Shown: positions 21,817 through 30,036, numbered from the stretch's first letter. The stretch: DNA of 32,907 nt from Streptomyces carpinensis (GCF_002154505.1 NZ_MUBM01000139.1:1-32907); one strand, 5' to 3'. Numbers and translations: made by a program. The notes: generated by a model not told the origin, from the letters alone.

Positions 21817-23034
21817 GTGAACGCGACCCGCGTCCTCGTCCTCAACTCCGGCTCCTCCTCGGTGAAGTACCAGCTGCTCGACATGCGGGACGCGTCCCGG
21901 CTCGCCGTCGGCCTGGTCGAGCGCATCGGCGAGCAGACCTCCCGGCTCAAGCACACCTGCCTCTCCTCCGGCGACACACGGGAGCAGAACGGTCCCATCG
22001 CCGACCACGACGCCGCCCTGAAGGCCGTCGCCGAGGAGCTGGCCAAGGACGGGAGCGGCCTGGACTCCCCGGAGCTGGCAGCGATCGGGCACCGGGTGGT
22101 GCACGGCGGCATGTTCTTCACCGAGCCGACCGTCATCGACGACGCCGTGCTCACCGAGATCGAACGGCTGATCCCGGTGGCGCCGCTGCACAACCCGGCC
22201 AACCTCACCGGTATCCGCACCGCCATGGCGCTGCGCCCCGACCTGCCCCAGGTCGCCGTCTTCGACACGGCCTTCCACACCACCATGCCGGAGTCCGCGG
22301 CGCGCTACGCCATCGAGACGAAGCTCGCGGACCGGTACCGGGTGCGGCGCTACGGCTTCCACGGCACCTCGCACGCCTACGTCTCCCGCGAGACCGCCAG
22401 GCTGCTGGGCCGGGCGCCCGAGGACGTCAACGTGATCGTGCTGCACCTGGGCAACGGTGCGTCCGCCACGGCGGTCCGGGGCGGGAAGTGCGTGGACACC
22501 TCCATGGGGCTCACCCCGCTGGAGGGGCTGGTGATGGGCACGCGTTCCGGTGATCTGGACCCGGCCGTCATCTTCCATTTGCAGCGGGTTGGCGGAATGT
22601 CCATGGACGAGATCGACACTCTTCTCAACAAGAGGAGCGGCCTGTTCGGTCTGTGCGGCGACAACGACATGCGCGAGATTCGCCGCCGGATGGACGAGGG
22701 CGACGAGCAGGCGCGGCTCGCCTTCGACATCTACATCCACCGGCTGAAAAAGTACATCGGCGCCTATTACGCGGTACTCGGCACGGTGGACGCGGTCGCC
22801 TTCACCGCCGGGGTCGGCGAGAACGCGGATTTCGTGCGGGCCGCCGCCCTCGCGGGTCTGGAGGGGCTGGGTCTCGCGGTGGACGGCGCGCGGAACGCCG
22901 TGCGCGGCGGTGAGGCCCGGCTGATCTCACCGGACGGCGCGCGGGTCGCCGTGGCCGTGGTCCCGACGGACGAGGAAATGGAGATCGCCAGCCAGACCTA
23001 CGCACTGGTCGGAAAGGACAGCCGCGGCAACTGA
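21817..23034 (+). CDS. ackA: Acetate kinase
   Basis: Encodes 405 residues of AckA, which converts acetyl phosphate and ADP to acetate and ATP. VLVLNSGSSSVKYQLL (residues 6-21) is signature 1 and FDTAFHTTMPESAARYAI (from about residue 149) is signature 2. YGFHGTSHAYVS is the phosphate-binding segment and FTAGVGENADFVR lies near the C-terminus. GTG 21817 is the family start; the ribosome site is weak (AGAGAG), consistent with coupling to pta 27 nt upstream. Together with pta it allows acetate overflow or acetate assimilation. Confidence 0.97.
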   Translation: MNATRVLVLNSGSSSVKYQLLDMRDASRLAVGLVERIGEQTSRLKHTCLSSGDTREQNGPIADHDAALKAVAEELAKDGSGLDSPELAAIGHRVVHGGMFFTEPTVIDDAVLTEIERLIPVAPLHNPANLTGIRTAMALRPDLPQVAVFDTAFHTTMPESAARYAIETKLADRYRVRRYGFHGTSHAYVSRETARLLGRAPEDVNVIVLHLGNGASATAVRGGKCVDTSMGLTPLEGLVMGTRSGDLDPAVIFHLQRVGGMSMDEIDTLLNKRSGLFGLCGDNDMREIRRRMDEGDEQARLAFDIYIHRLKKYIGAYYAVLGTVDAVAFTAGVGENADFVRAAALAGLEGLGLAVDGARNAVRGGEARLISPDGARVAVAVVPTDEEMEIASQTYALVGKDSRGN

Positions 23035-23093
23035 ATTCGACTCGACCGGCACTCGCCTGAGCGCGGACCCGCCCATTTGTATTTTCCGCCAGC

Positions 23094-23127
23094 CGGAATA
23101 TTCCGCAGCGAAACAAACCGATAGGAT
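23094..23127 (+). promoter_or_regulatory. Leaderless pyk promoter with a 12-bp palindrome
   Basis: TAGGAT (23122-23127), the Streptomyces -10 consensus, ends 6 nt before the pyk ATG, so the transcript should start at or near the A of the ATG. CGGAATATTCCG (23094-23105) is a perfect 12-bp palindrome placed where the -35 should be, and no TTGACA-like hexamer is visible. This suggests an activator or repressor site. Confidence 0.6.
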
Positions 23128-23133
23128 CGCCCC

Positions 23134-24564
23134 ATGCGCCGTTCGAAAATCGTCTGTACTCTCGGCCCCGCGGTCGACTCCCACGAGCAGCTCGTCGCGC
23201 TGATCGAAGCCGGCATGAATGTGGCCCGCTTCAACTTCAGCCACGGCACGCACTCCGAACACCAGGGGCGGTACGACCGCGTCCGGGCCGCGTCCAAGGA
23301 GACCGGCCGGGCCATCGCCGTCCTGGCCGACCTGCAGGGCCCGAAGATCCGTCTGGAGACCTTCGCCGAGGGCCCCGTCGAGCTGGAGCGGGGTGACGAG
23401 TTCACCATCACCACCGAGGACGTCCCGGGCGACAAGCAGATCTGCGGCACCACGTACAAGGGACTGCCGGGCGACGTCTCGCGCGGCGACCAGATCCTGA
23501 TCAACGACGGCAACGTCGAGCTCAAGGTCCTGGACGTCGAGGGCCCGCGGGTGAAGACGATCGTCATCGAGGGCGGCGTGGTCTCCGACCACAAGGGCAT
23601 CAACCTGCCCGGCGCGGCCGTGAACGTGCCCGCGCTGTCCGAGAAGGACGTCGAGGACCTGCGCTTCGCGCTGCGCATGGGCTGCGACATGGTCGCCCTG
23701 TCCTTCGTCCGGGACGCCAAGGACGTCGCCGACGTCCACCGGGTCATGGACGAGGAGGGCCGTCGCGTCCCGGTCATCGCCAAGGTGGAGAAGCCGCAGG
23801 CGGTGGAGAACATGGAGGACGTCGTGATGGCGTTCGACGGTGTGATGGTGGCCCGCGGCGACCTGGCCGTCGAGTATCCGCTCGAGAAGGTCCCGATGGT
23901 GCAGAAGCGCCTGATCGAGATGTGCCGGCGCAACGCCAAGCCGGTGATCGTCGCGACCCAGATGATGGAGTCGATGATCACCAACTCCCGCCCGACCCGC
24001 GCCGAGGCCTCCGACGTGGCCAACGCGATCCTGGACGGTGCCGACGCGGTGATGCTGTCGGCCGAGTCCAGCGTGGGCGCGTACCCGATCGAGACGGTCA
24101 AGACGATGTCGAAGATCGTCCAGGCGGCCGAGGAGGAGCTGCTGTCCAAGGGCCTGCAGCCGCTGGTCCCGGGCAAGAAGCCGCGCACGCAGGGCGGTTC
24201 GGTGGCCCGTGCCGCCGCCGAGATCGCCGACTTCCTCGGCGGCAAGGGCCTGGTGGCCTTCACGCAGTCCGGTGACACGGCCCGCCGGCTCTCGCGCTAC
24301 CGCGCGGCCCAGCCGATCCTGGCGTTCACCACGGACGAGTCCACCCGCAACCAGCTGGCGCTCAGCTGGGGCGTGGAGCCGCACGTCGTGCCGTTCGTCG
24401 ACAGCACCGACGCGATGGTCGACCTGGTCGACCAGGAACTCGTCAAGCTCAAGCGCTTCAACGAGGGCGACATCGTGATCATCACCGCCGGCTCCCCGCC
24501 CGGCGTCCCGGGCACCACCAACATGGTCCGCGTCCACCACCTGGGCGGCGGCGAGCGCGACTGA
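23134..24564 (+). CDS. pyk: Pyruvate kinase
   Basis: Encodes 476 residues of pyruvate kinase, which makes pyruvate and ATP from phosphoenolpyruvate and ADP. MRRSKIVCTLGPAVDS opens the TIM barrel, NVARFNFSHG holds PEP/K+ site residues, IAKVEKPQAVENME is the PROSITE signature region and MVARGDLAVEYP binds the divalent metal. A beta domain (about residues 70-170) and the C-terminal regulatory domain are of normal size. No ribosome site precedes ATG 23134, which fits the leaderless promoter. It lies 99 nt after ackA and is probably separately transcribed. Confidence 0.97.
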   Translation: MRRSKIVCTLGPAVDSHEQLVALIEAGMNVARFNFSHGTHSEHQGRYDRVRAASKETGRAIAVLADLQGPKIRLETFAEGPVELERGDEFTITTEDVPGDKQICGTTYKGLPGDVSRGDQILINDGNVELKVLDVEGPRVKTIVIEGGVVSDHKGINLPGAAVNVPALSEKDVEDLRFALRMGCDMVALSFVRDAKDVADVHRVMDEEGRRVPVIAKVEKPQAVENMEDVVMAFDGVMVARGDLAVEYPLEKVPMVQKRLIEMCRRNAKPVIVATQMMESMITNSRPTRAEASDVANAILDGADAVMLSAESSVGAYPIETVKTMSKIVQAAEEELLSKGLQPLVPGKKPRTQGGSVARAAAEIADFLGGKGLVAFTQSGDTARRLSRYRAAQPILAFTTDESTRNQLALSWGVEPHVVPFVDSTDAMVDLVDQELVKLKRFNEGDIVIITAGSPPGVPGTTNMVRVHHLGGGERD

Positions 24565-24585
24565 CCCCACGGACGGTCGTTCGGC

Positions 24586-24627
24586 GCCGAGGGCGCCCCC
24601 CGCCTTTCGGCGGGGGGCGCCCTCGGC
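24586..24627. terminator. Bidirectional terminator after pyk
   Basis: A perfect 19-bp GC-rich stem (24586-24604 with 24609-24627) closes a TTTC loop, 21 nt after the pyk stop and 36 nt beyond the stop of the convergent secreted-protein gene. Confidence 0.95.
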
Positions 24628-24663
24628 TGTGGTGCGGCTCCCGGACGGGTTTTCTGCGACCGC

Positions 24664-26085
24664 TCAGTCGGTCGTGTACACGTGCATCCCGGGCACGTGC
24701 AGGTTGCCGCCGAACTGGGCCGCCTGGACCACCTTCACGTTGGTGAAGTAGATCAGGGGGATGTTCAGCGGGGGCGGGCTGTCCGGGCTGAAGGTGACGG
24801 GCACCAGACCGAGCAGGTTGCCGGAGATGCTCTCGGTGTACATCACCGTCTCGCCACCGCGGATCGTGGACGTCGAGCCCTTGGACGCCTGTACGTGGTA
24901 GGTCTTCCCGGCCTGCTTGTCCTGCACCGTCTGGTGCAGGTCCCCGATGTCCGTGCCGTTCGAGATGACGTACTTCAGGACCTTCTTCACGGTGCCGTTG
25001 GCGGTCTTGACCTCGACGACGCCCTGGTAGTCGGCGCCCTTCAGCAGCAGCGAACTGGCGTTCAGGTACCACGGGTCGTCCGCCAGGGGCACCGTGTTGT
25101 CGATTCCGCCCTGGGCGTCGGTGGCCACCGGGCAGTTCGAGGGGTCCGTGGTGGAACCCGCGGACGTGCTCGGCGAGGCGGTGGCCGCGCCGACGGTGTC
25201 CTTGACCGTCCCGGTGACGTCGCCGGCCGCCTTGGACACCGTGTCGGTGGTGTTCTTCACGGTGTCCTCGGCCGTGCCGGTCACCTTCTGGGTGGTGTCC
25301 TTGACGGTGCCGGTGACCTTGTCGGTGGTGTCCTTGACCGTGTCGGACACGCTCGTGCCGGAGCCGTCCTTGGTCGCGCTCGCCGAGGGCGTGGCGGAGG
25401 CGGACGGCGTGGCCGTGGGCTCGGACGTCGAGCCGGAGCCCGACTTCCCGCCGGACAGGACGTTTCCGAGCGTGTCGCCGAGCGCGCCCAGCAGGCCGCC
25501 GCCGGAGCCCGTGGTCGCCGACGGGGCCGGCGTGGCCGTGTCGCCGCCTGCGGAGCCCGGGGCGGTGGCGGACGTCTTGGGCGCGGCCTGGTCGTCGGAA
25601 CCTGAATCCGACGAAGAGGAGGTACCCGAAGGGGACTTGTCCGCCTTCCCGGTGCTGTCGGCGGAGGCGGACGCCGACGGGGTCGGTTCCGCCGAGCCGT
25701 CCTTGCCGTCGCCGGCGGTCTTTCCGTCCGTGCTGCCCTTGCCGTCCGTGGCGGAGTCGGCGGCGCCGTCGGAGGGCGACGGCGTGGGCGAGGCCGAGGA
25801 CTTGTCCTTGGCGCCGTCCAGTGCCGCGACACAGTCCTTGTACTCGTCGGCGGTCAGGGTCTTGGACGGAGACGGCGTGGACGAGTTGTTGTCGGCGAGC
25901 GCGAGCGAGGACGTGAAGCCCATCCCCATGAGCACGGCCGTCGGCATCGCCACCGTGGCGATCGCCTTGCCGGCGGGCATGTGGAACCTGGTGAACAGCG
26001 GCTTCTTGGGTGCCGCGTGGCGCGGCCCGGTTCTCACACGGGACTCGTCCACATCAGCCCCGTGGGTCACCTCGTCAGCCGGCAC
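24664..26085 (-). CDS. Secreted repeat protein with LEA-like 11-mers and a conserved C-terminal domain
   Basis: Encodes 473 residues. After a 40-residue cytosolic lead comes a signal helix (AIATVAMPTAVLMGMGFTSS, cleavage near ALA64). A long Ser/Thr/Pro/Gly/Asp-rich linker follows, then five 11-residue repeats at about 248-302. The C-terminal domain from about 315 (PWYLNASSLLLKGADYQG, then GLVPVTFSPDSPPPLNIP) contains no cysteines beyond one near NCPVATD. Homologues in Streptomyces are sometimes labelled HypF-like, which the sequence does not support. GTG 26085 has GGGAGG 4 nt upstream and overlaps the DUF6114 stop by 11 nt, so the genes are coupled. Confidence 0.85.
   Translation of the reverse strand: MPADEVTHGADVDESRVRTGPRHAAPKKPLFTRFHMPAGKAIATVAMPTAVLMGMGFTSSLALADNNSSTPSPSKTLTADEYKDCVAALDGAKDKSSASPTPSPSDGAADSATDGKGSTDGKTAGDGKDGSAEPTPSASASADSTGKADKSPSGTSSSSDSGSDDQAAPKTSATAPGSAGGDTATPAPSATTGSGGGLLGALGDTLGNVLSGGKSGSGSTSEPTATPSASATPSASATKDGSGTSVSDTVKDTTDKVTGTVKDTTQKVTGTAEDTVKNTTDTVSKAAGDVTGTVKDTVGAATASPSTSAGSTTDPSNCPVATDAQGGIDNTVPLADDPWYLNASSLLLKGADYQGVVEVKTANGTVKKVLKYVISNGTDIGDLHQTVQDKQAGKTYHVQASKGSTSTIRGGETVMYTESISGNLLGLVPVTFSPDSPPPLNIPLIYFTNVKVVQAAQFGGNLHVPGMHVYTTD
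25180..25344 (-). repeat. Five tandem 33-bp repeats (LEA-like 11-mers)
   Basis: In protein order the units are DTVKDTTDKVT, GTVKDTTQKVT, GTAEDTVKNTT, DTVSKAAGDVT and GTVKDTVGAAT. Length is exactly 11 residues without gaps. An 11-residue period with small, Thr/Lys/Asp-rich positions resembles group 3 LEA and apolipoprotein-like helices. Confidence 0.85.
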
Positions 26086-26590
26086 TGTGCCTCCCGTTCG
26101 CCCCGTTGGCCGGGCTCGTTCCTGACAGGTCGTTCGCCTCGCCGTTCGTCCCGCCCCCTGCCGTGCCGGTCTCCTCGCCGCCCTCCGGCGAGGGCGGCGC
26201 GCCCGGCGCCCACGCCACGGCCATCGCACCGCCGATGAGCGCGAGCAGGAAGCCGACGACGAAGCCGCCGAAGTTCGACACCGGGAGGGACACCAGCGCC
26301 AGCAGGATCGCCGCGACACCCGCGAAGGTCCGGATGTGCTTCTGGAACCAGAGGCTGATGCCCAGGACGACGAGCAGCACGCCGATGATCAGGGAACCGG
26401 CACCCGCGGTGGTGGCCATCGCCAGGGTCAGGTGACCGAGCTGGAGGTGGGCGTACGGGAAGTACATGATCGGAAAGCCGGCGATCAGGACGAACAGACC
26501 GGCCCAGAACGGTCGGGTGCCCCGCCAGGCGCGGAACTGCAGCCTCCGGCGGGTGAACTGGCCGGTCACGGCAGGAGTTTCGGCGCTCAT
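26075..26590 (-). CDS. DUF6114-type membrane protein
   Basis: Encodes 171 residues with four hydrophobic helices: PFWAGLFVLIAGFPIMYF, LAMATTAGAGSLIIGVLLVVLGISLWF, FAGVAAILLALVSLPV and FVVGFLLALIGGAMAVAW. The cytosolic tail is rich in Gly, Glu and Asn. The RRRLQFRAWRGTRPFWAGL start is characteristic of the DUF6114 family (recognised from memory). ATG 26590 has GGGAG 9 nt upstream. It sits between a DUF6230 gene and the LEA-like secreted protein, with overlap to the latter. Function is unknown. Confidence 0.85.
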   Translation of the reverse strand: MSAETPAVTGQFTRRRLQFRAWRGTRPFWAGLFVLIAGFPIMYFPYAHLQLGHLTLAMATTAGAGSLIIGVLLVVLGISLWFQKHIRTFAGVAAILLALVSLPVSNFGGFVVGFLLALIGGAMAVAWAPGAPPSPEGGEETGTAGGGTNGEANDLSGTSPANGANGRHSAG

Positions 26591-26674
26591 GGAAAACAGC
26601 TCCCTGGTGCGGCGTTGCTGTGGTGAGGGTGGTGGTGCTTGTGGGGGGTGTGTGAAGGAGCGGATGAAGGTGGA

Positions 26675-26707
26675 ACGGGCGGGGGCGCCATCGGCTCCCC
26701 CGCCCGT
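26675..26707 (-). terminator. Hairpin between the DUF6230 and DUF6114 genes
   Basis: Perfect 11-bp stem (26675-26685 with 26697-26707) with an 11-nt loop that can add three more pairs. It lies 10 nt after the DUF6230 stop on the minus strand and may attenuate read-through or protect the upstream message. Confidence 0.7.
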
Positions 26708-26717
26708 CACCGAGCGC

Positions 26718-27353
26718 CTAGTAGCACTCGTGCGTACCCGTCTTCAGTGACATCTTCAGGCCGCTGAGCTTGAAGGTTCCGGCGGTGGTCGCCCACGCCG
26801 TCTGCTTCACTCCGGTGAGCGTGGCCGAGTCAGCCTGCTGGGCGAACCCGTAGGGGTTGGCCTGCTCGCCGTTGCCCTTCATGCCCGGACCCTTGTTGGC
26901 GTCCTTGGCGGCCACACCGATGTCGATGTTGTTGAAGGTGGCATCGGCGTTGAGGTCGGCGACGTCGATGTAGAGGTTGTCGGCCTCGACCGGCTTGTCA
27001 CCTCCGCCCGCCTTCAGGACCAGGCTCACCGAGCCCAGCAGCGGGATGTCCGGCGTGACGACGGACTGGCACATGTTGTTGATCGAGGCCTTCTTGAACG
27101 AAGAGACCGCGACCGGGTGAGCCGTCTTCTGGCCGTCGAGGGTGTACCCCGTGTCGAGCGCGCCGTACTGCGCGAACCCCGTGCCGACCAGCTTGTCGGC
27201 CGTCACCTTGAACGACTGGCCGGAGACACTGAACGACGCGGCGAGAGCACCCTGCGCCAGGGCCACGCCTATCGCCGCCGTGGCGGCCACGCTGGGCACC
27301 ATGACCACGGCGAACCGCTTCCATCTGGTCCCGCCACGCACCTGGGACTCCAT
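26718..27353 (-). CDS. DUF6230-type exported protein
   Basis: Encodes 211 residues. A signal peptide (FAVVMVPSVAATAAIGVALAQGALA) precedes a mature beta-rich domain starting ASFSVSGQSFKVTADKLVGT with two cysteines (NMCQSVV and HECY) that could form a disulfide. The family is DUF6230 (recognised from memory); some homologues are labelled cholesterol esterase, but no G-x-S-x-G lipase motif is visible. ATG 27353 has AAGGAGG 4 nt upstream. It probably heads a three-gene unit with DUF6114 and the LEA-like protein. Confidence 0.87.
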   Translation of the reverse strand: MESQVRGGTRWKRFAVVMVPSVAATAAIGVALAQGALAASFSVSGQSFKVTADKLVGTGFAQYGALDTGYTLDGQKTAHPVAVSSFKKASINNMCQSVVTPDIPLLGSVSLVLKAGGGDKPVEADNLYIDVADLNADATFNNIDIGVAAKDANKGPGMKGNGEQANPYGFAQQADSATLTGVKQTAWATTAGTFKLSGLKMSLKTGTHECY

Positions 27354-27732
27354 ATTTCCTCCTTCTCGGACGTACATCTCCTGGCCTCGGCTCGCCCCCG
27401 GAGCGGCGGCTTGAGCCGGGCAGGGATGGGAGAAGTGCTACGTCCTCGGGAAGGAGAGCGCCCGCGCTCGTCAGGCGCGAACCGCGCCCGAATCACCGGC
27501 GATCACCCCCGAGCGACAACCACTGGTCGCGCCTGACACGCATCACGCACAACCCTGCTGGACAGGCTTCGCCGCAACGACGAAGACCCCCCTGTCCAAG
27601 AGCCGGCGCCACTGCCGCCGGCTCTGCTCGGTGGGGACCCAGACACCCCGTGACCCGACCGGATGTCGGGGTACGGGAATGGACCGAGCGTCGCCGATCG
27701 TGGTGCATTCTCGCCGCCCGCACAAGGGGGTT

Positions 27733-27750
27733 CGTTACTGGCTAGTAACG
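27733..27750. promoter_or_regulatory. Operator-like dyad 1
   Basis: CGTTACT-GGCT-AGTAACG, 7-bp arms with a 4-bp spacer. It shares the TTACT/AGTAA half-site with dyad 2 and with the icmA palindrome at 31747. Confidence 0.55.
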
Positions 27751-27864
27751 GCGGGATAACCGCGCAACGACACACCGGCTTCGAACGGCGACACTGGGTG
27801 GTAACAAGGGCCGGAACAAAACTGTTGATGACTGGACGGAAGCGGGCAGAACAACGCCCTGGTC

Positions 27865-27877
27865 TTACTCGCAGTAA
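27865..27877. promoter_or_regulatory. Operator-like dyad 2
   Basis: TTACT-CGC-AGTAA, 5-bp arms with a 3-bp spacer, 132 bp from dyad 1 start to start. Confidence 0.5.
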
Positions 27878-27888
27878 CAGCGGCCGCG

Positions 27889-27907
27889 TTTACCAAGTTT
27901 TGGTAAA
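27889..27907. promoter_or_regulatory. Operator-like dyad 3
   Basis: TTTACCAA-GTT-TTGGTAAA, 8-bp arms with a 3-bp spacer, only 11 bp from dyad 2. Confidence 0.55.
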
Positions 27908-28003
27908 GCACGGCCGCCGTGACAGCTCGTCAGCAAATCTTTCACCCGGGCATCACATGCCCCGGCGTTTAGCAACTGGTCAGCAGACCGGCTCTCATGC
28001 GGC

Positions 28004-28975
28004 TCAGAACAGCGCCCGCGCGAGCGCCCGACGCGCCCCCGTCACCCGGGGATCCTCGGCGCCGACCACCTCGAAGAGCTCCAGCAGCCTGAGTCGTGCC
28101 GCGTCCCGGTCCTCCCCGGCGGTGCGCCGCACGGTCTCGATCAGCCGGCCGAAGGCGTCCTCCACGTGCCCGCCGACCAGGTCCAGGTCGGCGGCGGCGA
28201 TCTGCGCGGCCACGTCGGCCGGCTTCTCCGCCGCCTCCTGGCGCACCTTCTGGGGATCCAGGCTCTGCACCCGCTGGAGCAACTCGGCCTGCCCCAGCCC
28301 GAGTTTCGCCTCGGGGTGGGCCGGGTCGTCGGCCAGTACGTTCCGGTACGCCTGGATGGCGCCGCCCAGGTCGCCGGCGTCCAGGGCCTGCGCGGCGGCG
28401 TTCAGAAGGGCGTCGTACGGGCCGGCCTGGGGCTGCGGGGCCGCCTCGGCGCCCGGCTGGGCGTCGGGGTCGACGGTCAGGCCGGTCAGGCCGAAGCGCT
28501 GCTCGGCGACCTCCACCAGCTGGTCCAGCGTCTGCCTGATCTGTGCCTCGCCCGCGGCCCCCTGGAACAGGGGCAGGGCCTGACCGGCGACCACCGCGAA
28601 GACCGCGGGGATTCCCTGGACCCCGAACTGCTGCATCAGCAGCTGGTTGGCGTCCACGTCGATCTTGGCGAGGAGGAAGCGCCCGTTGTACTCGACGGCC
28701 AGCCGCTCGAGGACCGGGCTCAACTGCTTGCAGGGCTGGCACCACTCGGCCCAGAAGTCGATGACGACCGGGACCTCGGCGGAGCGCTGCAGGATGTCGC
28801 GTTCGAAGGTGGCCTCGTCGACGTCGATGACGAGATCGGCCGGGGAGACGGCACCTGTGCCGCCCTCCCGGGCCGCTTGGGCGCGCGCCTGCTCCGCCTT
28901 CGCCTTGGCCTCCTGGGCCGCCTTCACCGCGGCGAGGTCGACGACTCCGCTCATGGACATGTTCCGTGGCTGCAT
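28004..28975 (-). CDS. Thioredoxin-domain co-chaperone (CnoX/YbbN-like) with TPR tail
   Basis: Encodes 323 residues. An Ala/Lys/Gln-rich lead precedes a thioredoxin domain (about 50-155) with redox-active WCQPC (C79, C82) and the cis-proline in VQGIPAVF. TPR-like repeats follow (LDAGDLGGAIQAYRNVLADD, then HPEAKLGLGQAELLQ). The layout is that of YbbN/CnoX chaperedoxins, which hold oxidised clients for GroEL or DnaK; the intact CxxC suggests disulfide activity too. ATG 28975 has GGGGGAGG about 8 nt upstream. It is divergent from the TetR gene. Confidence 0.92.
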   Translation of the reverse strand: MQPRNMSMSGVVDLAAVKAAQEAKAKAEQARAQAAREGGTGAVSPADLVIDVDEATFERDILQRSAEVPVVIDFWAEWCQPCKQLSPVLERLAVEYNGRFLLAKIDVDANQLLMQQFGVQGIPAVFAVVAGQALPLFQGAAGEAQIRQTLDQLVEVAEQRFGLTGLTVDPDAQPGAEAAPQPQAGPYDALLNAAAQALDAGDLGGAIQAYRNVLADDPAHPEAKLGLGQAELLQRVQSLDPQKVRQEAAEKPADVAAQIAAADLDLVGGHVEDAFGRLIETVRRTAGEDRDAARLRLLELFEVVGAEDPRVTGARRALARALF

Positions 28976-29239
28976 GCGTCTATCCTCCCCCGATCCGCGT
29001 GCCTGAGTGAAAACGGCTGTGAAAGCCGGTTCTGCCGGGCGCCCGGTCCCCACCGGGCGCCGGTCCGCCGACGGTGCGTGGTGCCGCCGTGCGGTCCTGC
29101 TGTGGCGTGCTGCTGTGTGGTCGTCGCTCGGGCGCGGGCTGCCGCCCACGCTTTCGCTACGACCCGTAGCGTAATGGCACGGAGTGCCTCGGCGAAACCA
29201 CACCCCGGTGATCTCCCTCACCACCGCACACGAACCACA

Positions 29240-29260
29240 GGTTTTGGTCCGGTTATGGTC
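29240..29260 (+). promoter_or_regulatory. Direct repeat before the TetR start
   Basis: GGTTTTGGTC (29240-29249) and GGTTATGGTC (29251-29260) are 11 bp apart, on one face of the helix, ending 5 bp before the ATG. TATGGT in the second copy could also be a -10. Autoregulation is an inference. Confidence 0.4.
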
Positions 29261-29265
29261 ATGGG

Positions 29266-29988
29266 ATGCAGAGCCGCACCCCGCCCGCCCGCGCCGGCCG
29301 CCCGCGCAGCGCCGCCGCGGACGCGGCGATCCTGGCCGCCACCCGCGCGGCCCTGGTGGAGCTCGGCTGGTCCAAGCTCACCCTGGGAGACGTGGCCACC
29401 CGGGCCGGGGTTGCGAAGACCACGCTGTACCGCCGCTGGGCGGGCAAGAACGAACTGGTCGTGGACGCGGTGGCGGAGCTCTTCGACGAACTCCGGCTGC
29501 CCGACCGGGGCAGCCTCGCCGCCGACATCGAGGGCGTGGTCCTGCAGTTCGCGGCGATCCTGGCCCGCCCGGAGGCCAGGAGCGGGCTGATGGCCGTCGT
29601 CGCCGAGTCCACCCGCGACGACGCGCTGCGGGCGCGTATCCGCACCTCGATCGTGGAGCGTCAGAAACGGCTGGTTCTGGAGGGCCGGGCGCGCGCCCAG
29701 GCCCGCGGCGAACTCCCCCTGGAGCCGGACCGGGAGGAGGCCTCCCGCACCGCCGACCTGATCTTCGACATGGTCGCGGGCGCGGTCGTCCACCGCACCC
29801 TGGTCAGCGCGCAACCGGCGGACGAGGACTGGGTGCGGGGTTTCACAGCGGTGTTGCTGCTCGGGTTGACCGACTCGGCCCGTCCGGGGGTCCCTCCCTC
29901 CTCGAGGAGCTTGGGGAAGCTCGGAGGCGAGGCCGTTCAGGCCGAAGCGGGGGCCCTGGGGCGCGGCCCCCGGGGACGGGAAGGGTAG
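29266..29988 (+). CDS. TetR/AcrR family transcriptional regulator
   Basis: Encodes 240 residues. The DNA-binding part (about 17-62) includes AILAATRAALVELGWSKLTL, then the recognition region VATRAGVAKTTLYRRWAGKN. The ligand domain contains a TetR_C-like helix set to about residue 205. The last 35 residues (VPPSSRSLGKLGGEAVQAEA and on) are low-complexity and encoded by two hairpin-forming DNA segments, so the natural protein may once have ended earlier. ATG 29266 has no clear ribosome site. The target is unknown; the divergent thioredoxin gene or the gene itself are the nearest candidates. Confidence 0.88.
   Translation: MQSRTPPARAGRPRSAAADAAILAATRAALVELGWSKLTLGDVATRAGVAKTTLYRRWAGKNELVVDAVAELFDELRLPDRGSLAADIEGVVLQFAAILARPEARSGLMAVVAESTRDDALRARIRTSIVERQKRLVLEGRARAQARGELPLEPDREEASRTADLIFDMVAGAVVHRTLVSAQPADEDWVRGFTAVLLLGLTDSARPGVPPSSRSLGKLGGEAVQAEAGALGRGPRGREG
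29886..29972 (+). repeat. REP-like hairpins inside the 3' end of the TetR gene
   Basis: GAGCTT-GGGG-AAGCTC (29907-29922) sits in a CTCCCTCCTCGAGGAGC context that I associate with dispersed Streptomyces repeats. A second stem, CGGGGGCC with GGCCCCCG (29948-29972), lies 13 nt before the stop and could end transcription ahead of convergent icmA. Confidence 0.5.
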
Positions 29989-30036
29989 GGGCGTCAGGGG
30001 CGAGACCCTCCGGCGCCCGCACCACCCTCCGGCGCC

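Larger units (their letters stand above)
27354..28003. other. 650-bp non-coding region with dyads, upstream of the DUF6230 gene
   Basis: No open frame here shows protein features. A 9-bp hairpin lies at 27599-27625 (AGAGCCGGC with GCCGGCTCT), and three TTAC-type dyads lie at 27733-27907. Base composition is visibly richer in A and T than neighbouring genes from about 27720 to 27960, typical of a control region. Confidence 0.6.

Noticed and set aside
20032..22740. A 902-codon open frame antisense to pta and ackA
   Set aside because: The sense genes have full family signatures. The antisense frame has repetitive Val/Gly/Asp composition typical of GC-bias shadows.
27663..28583. A 306-codon plus-strand frame starting in the dyad region
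   Set aside because: Most of it is antisense to the thioredoxin-TPR gene, with Arg/Ser/Pro-rich shadow composition and no ribosome site.
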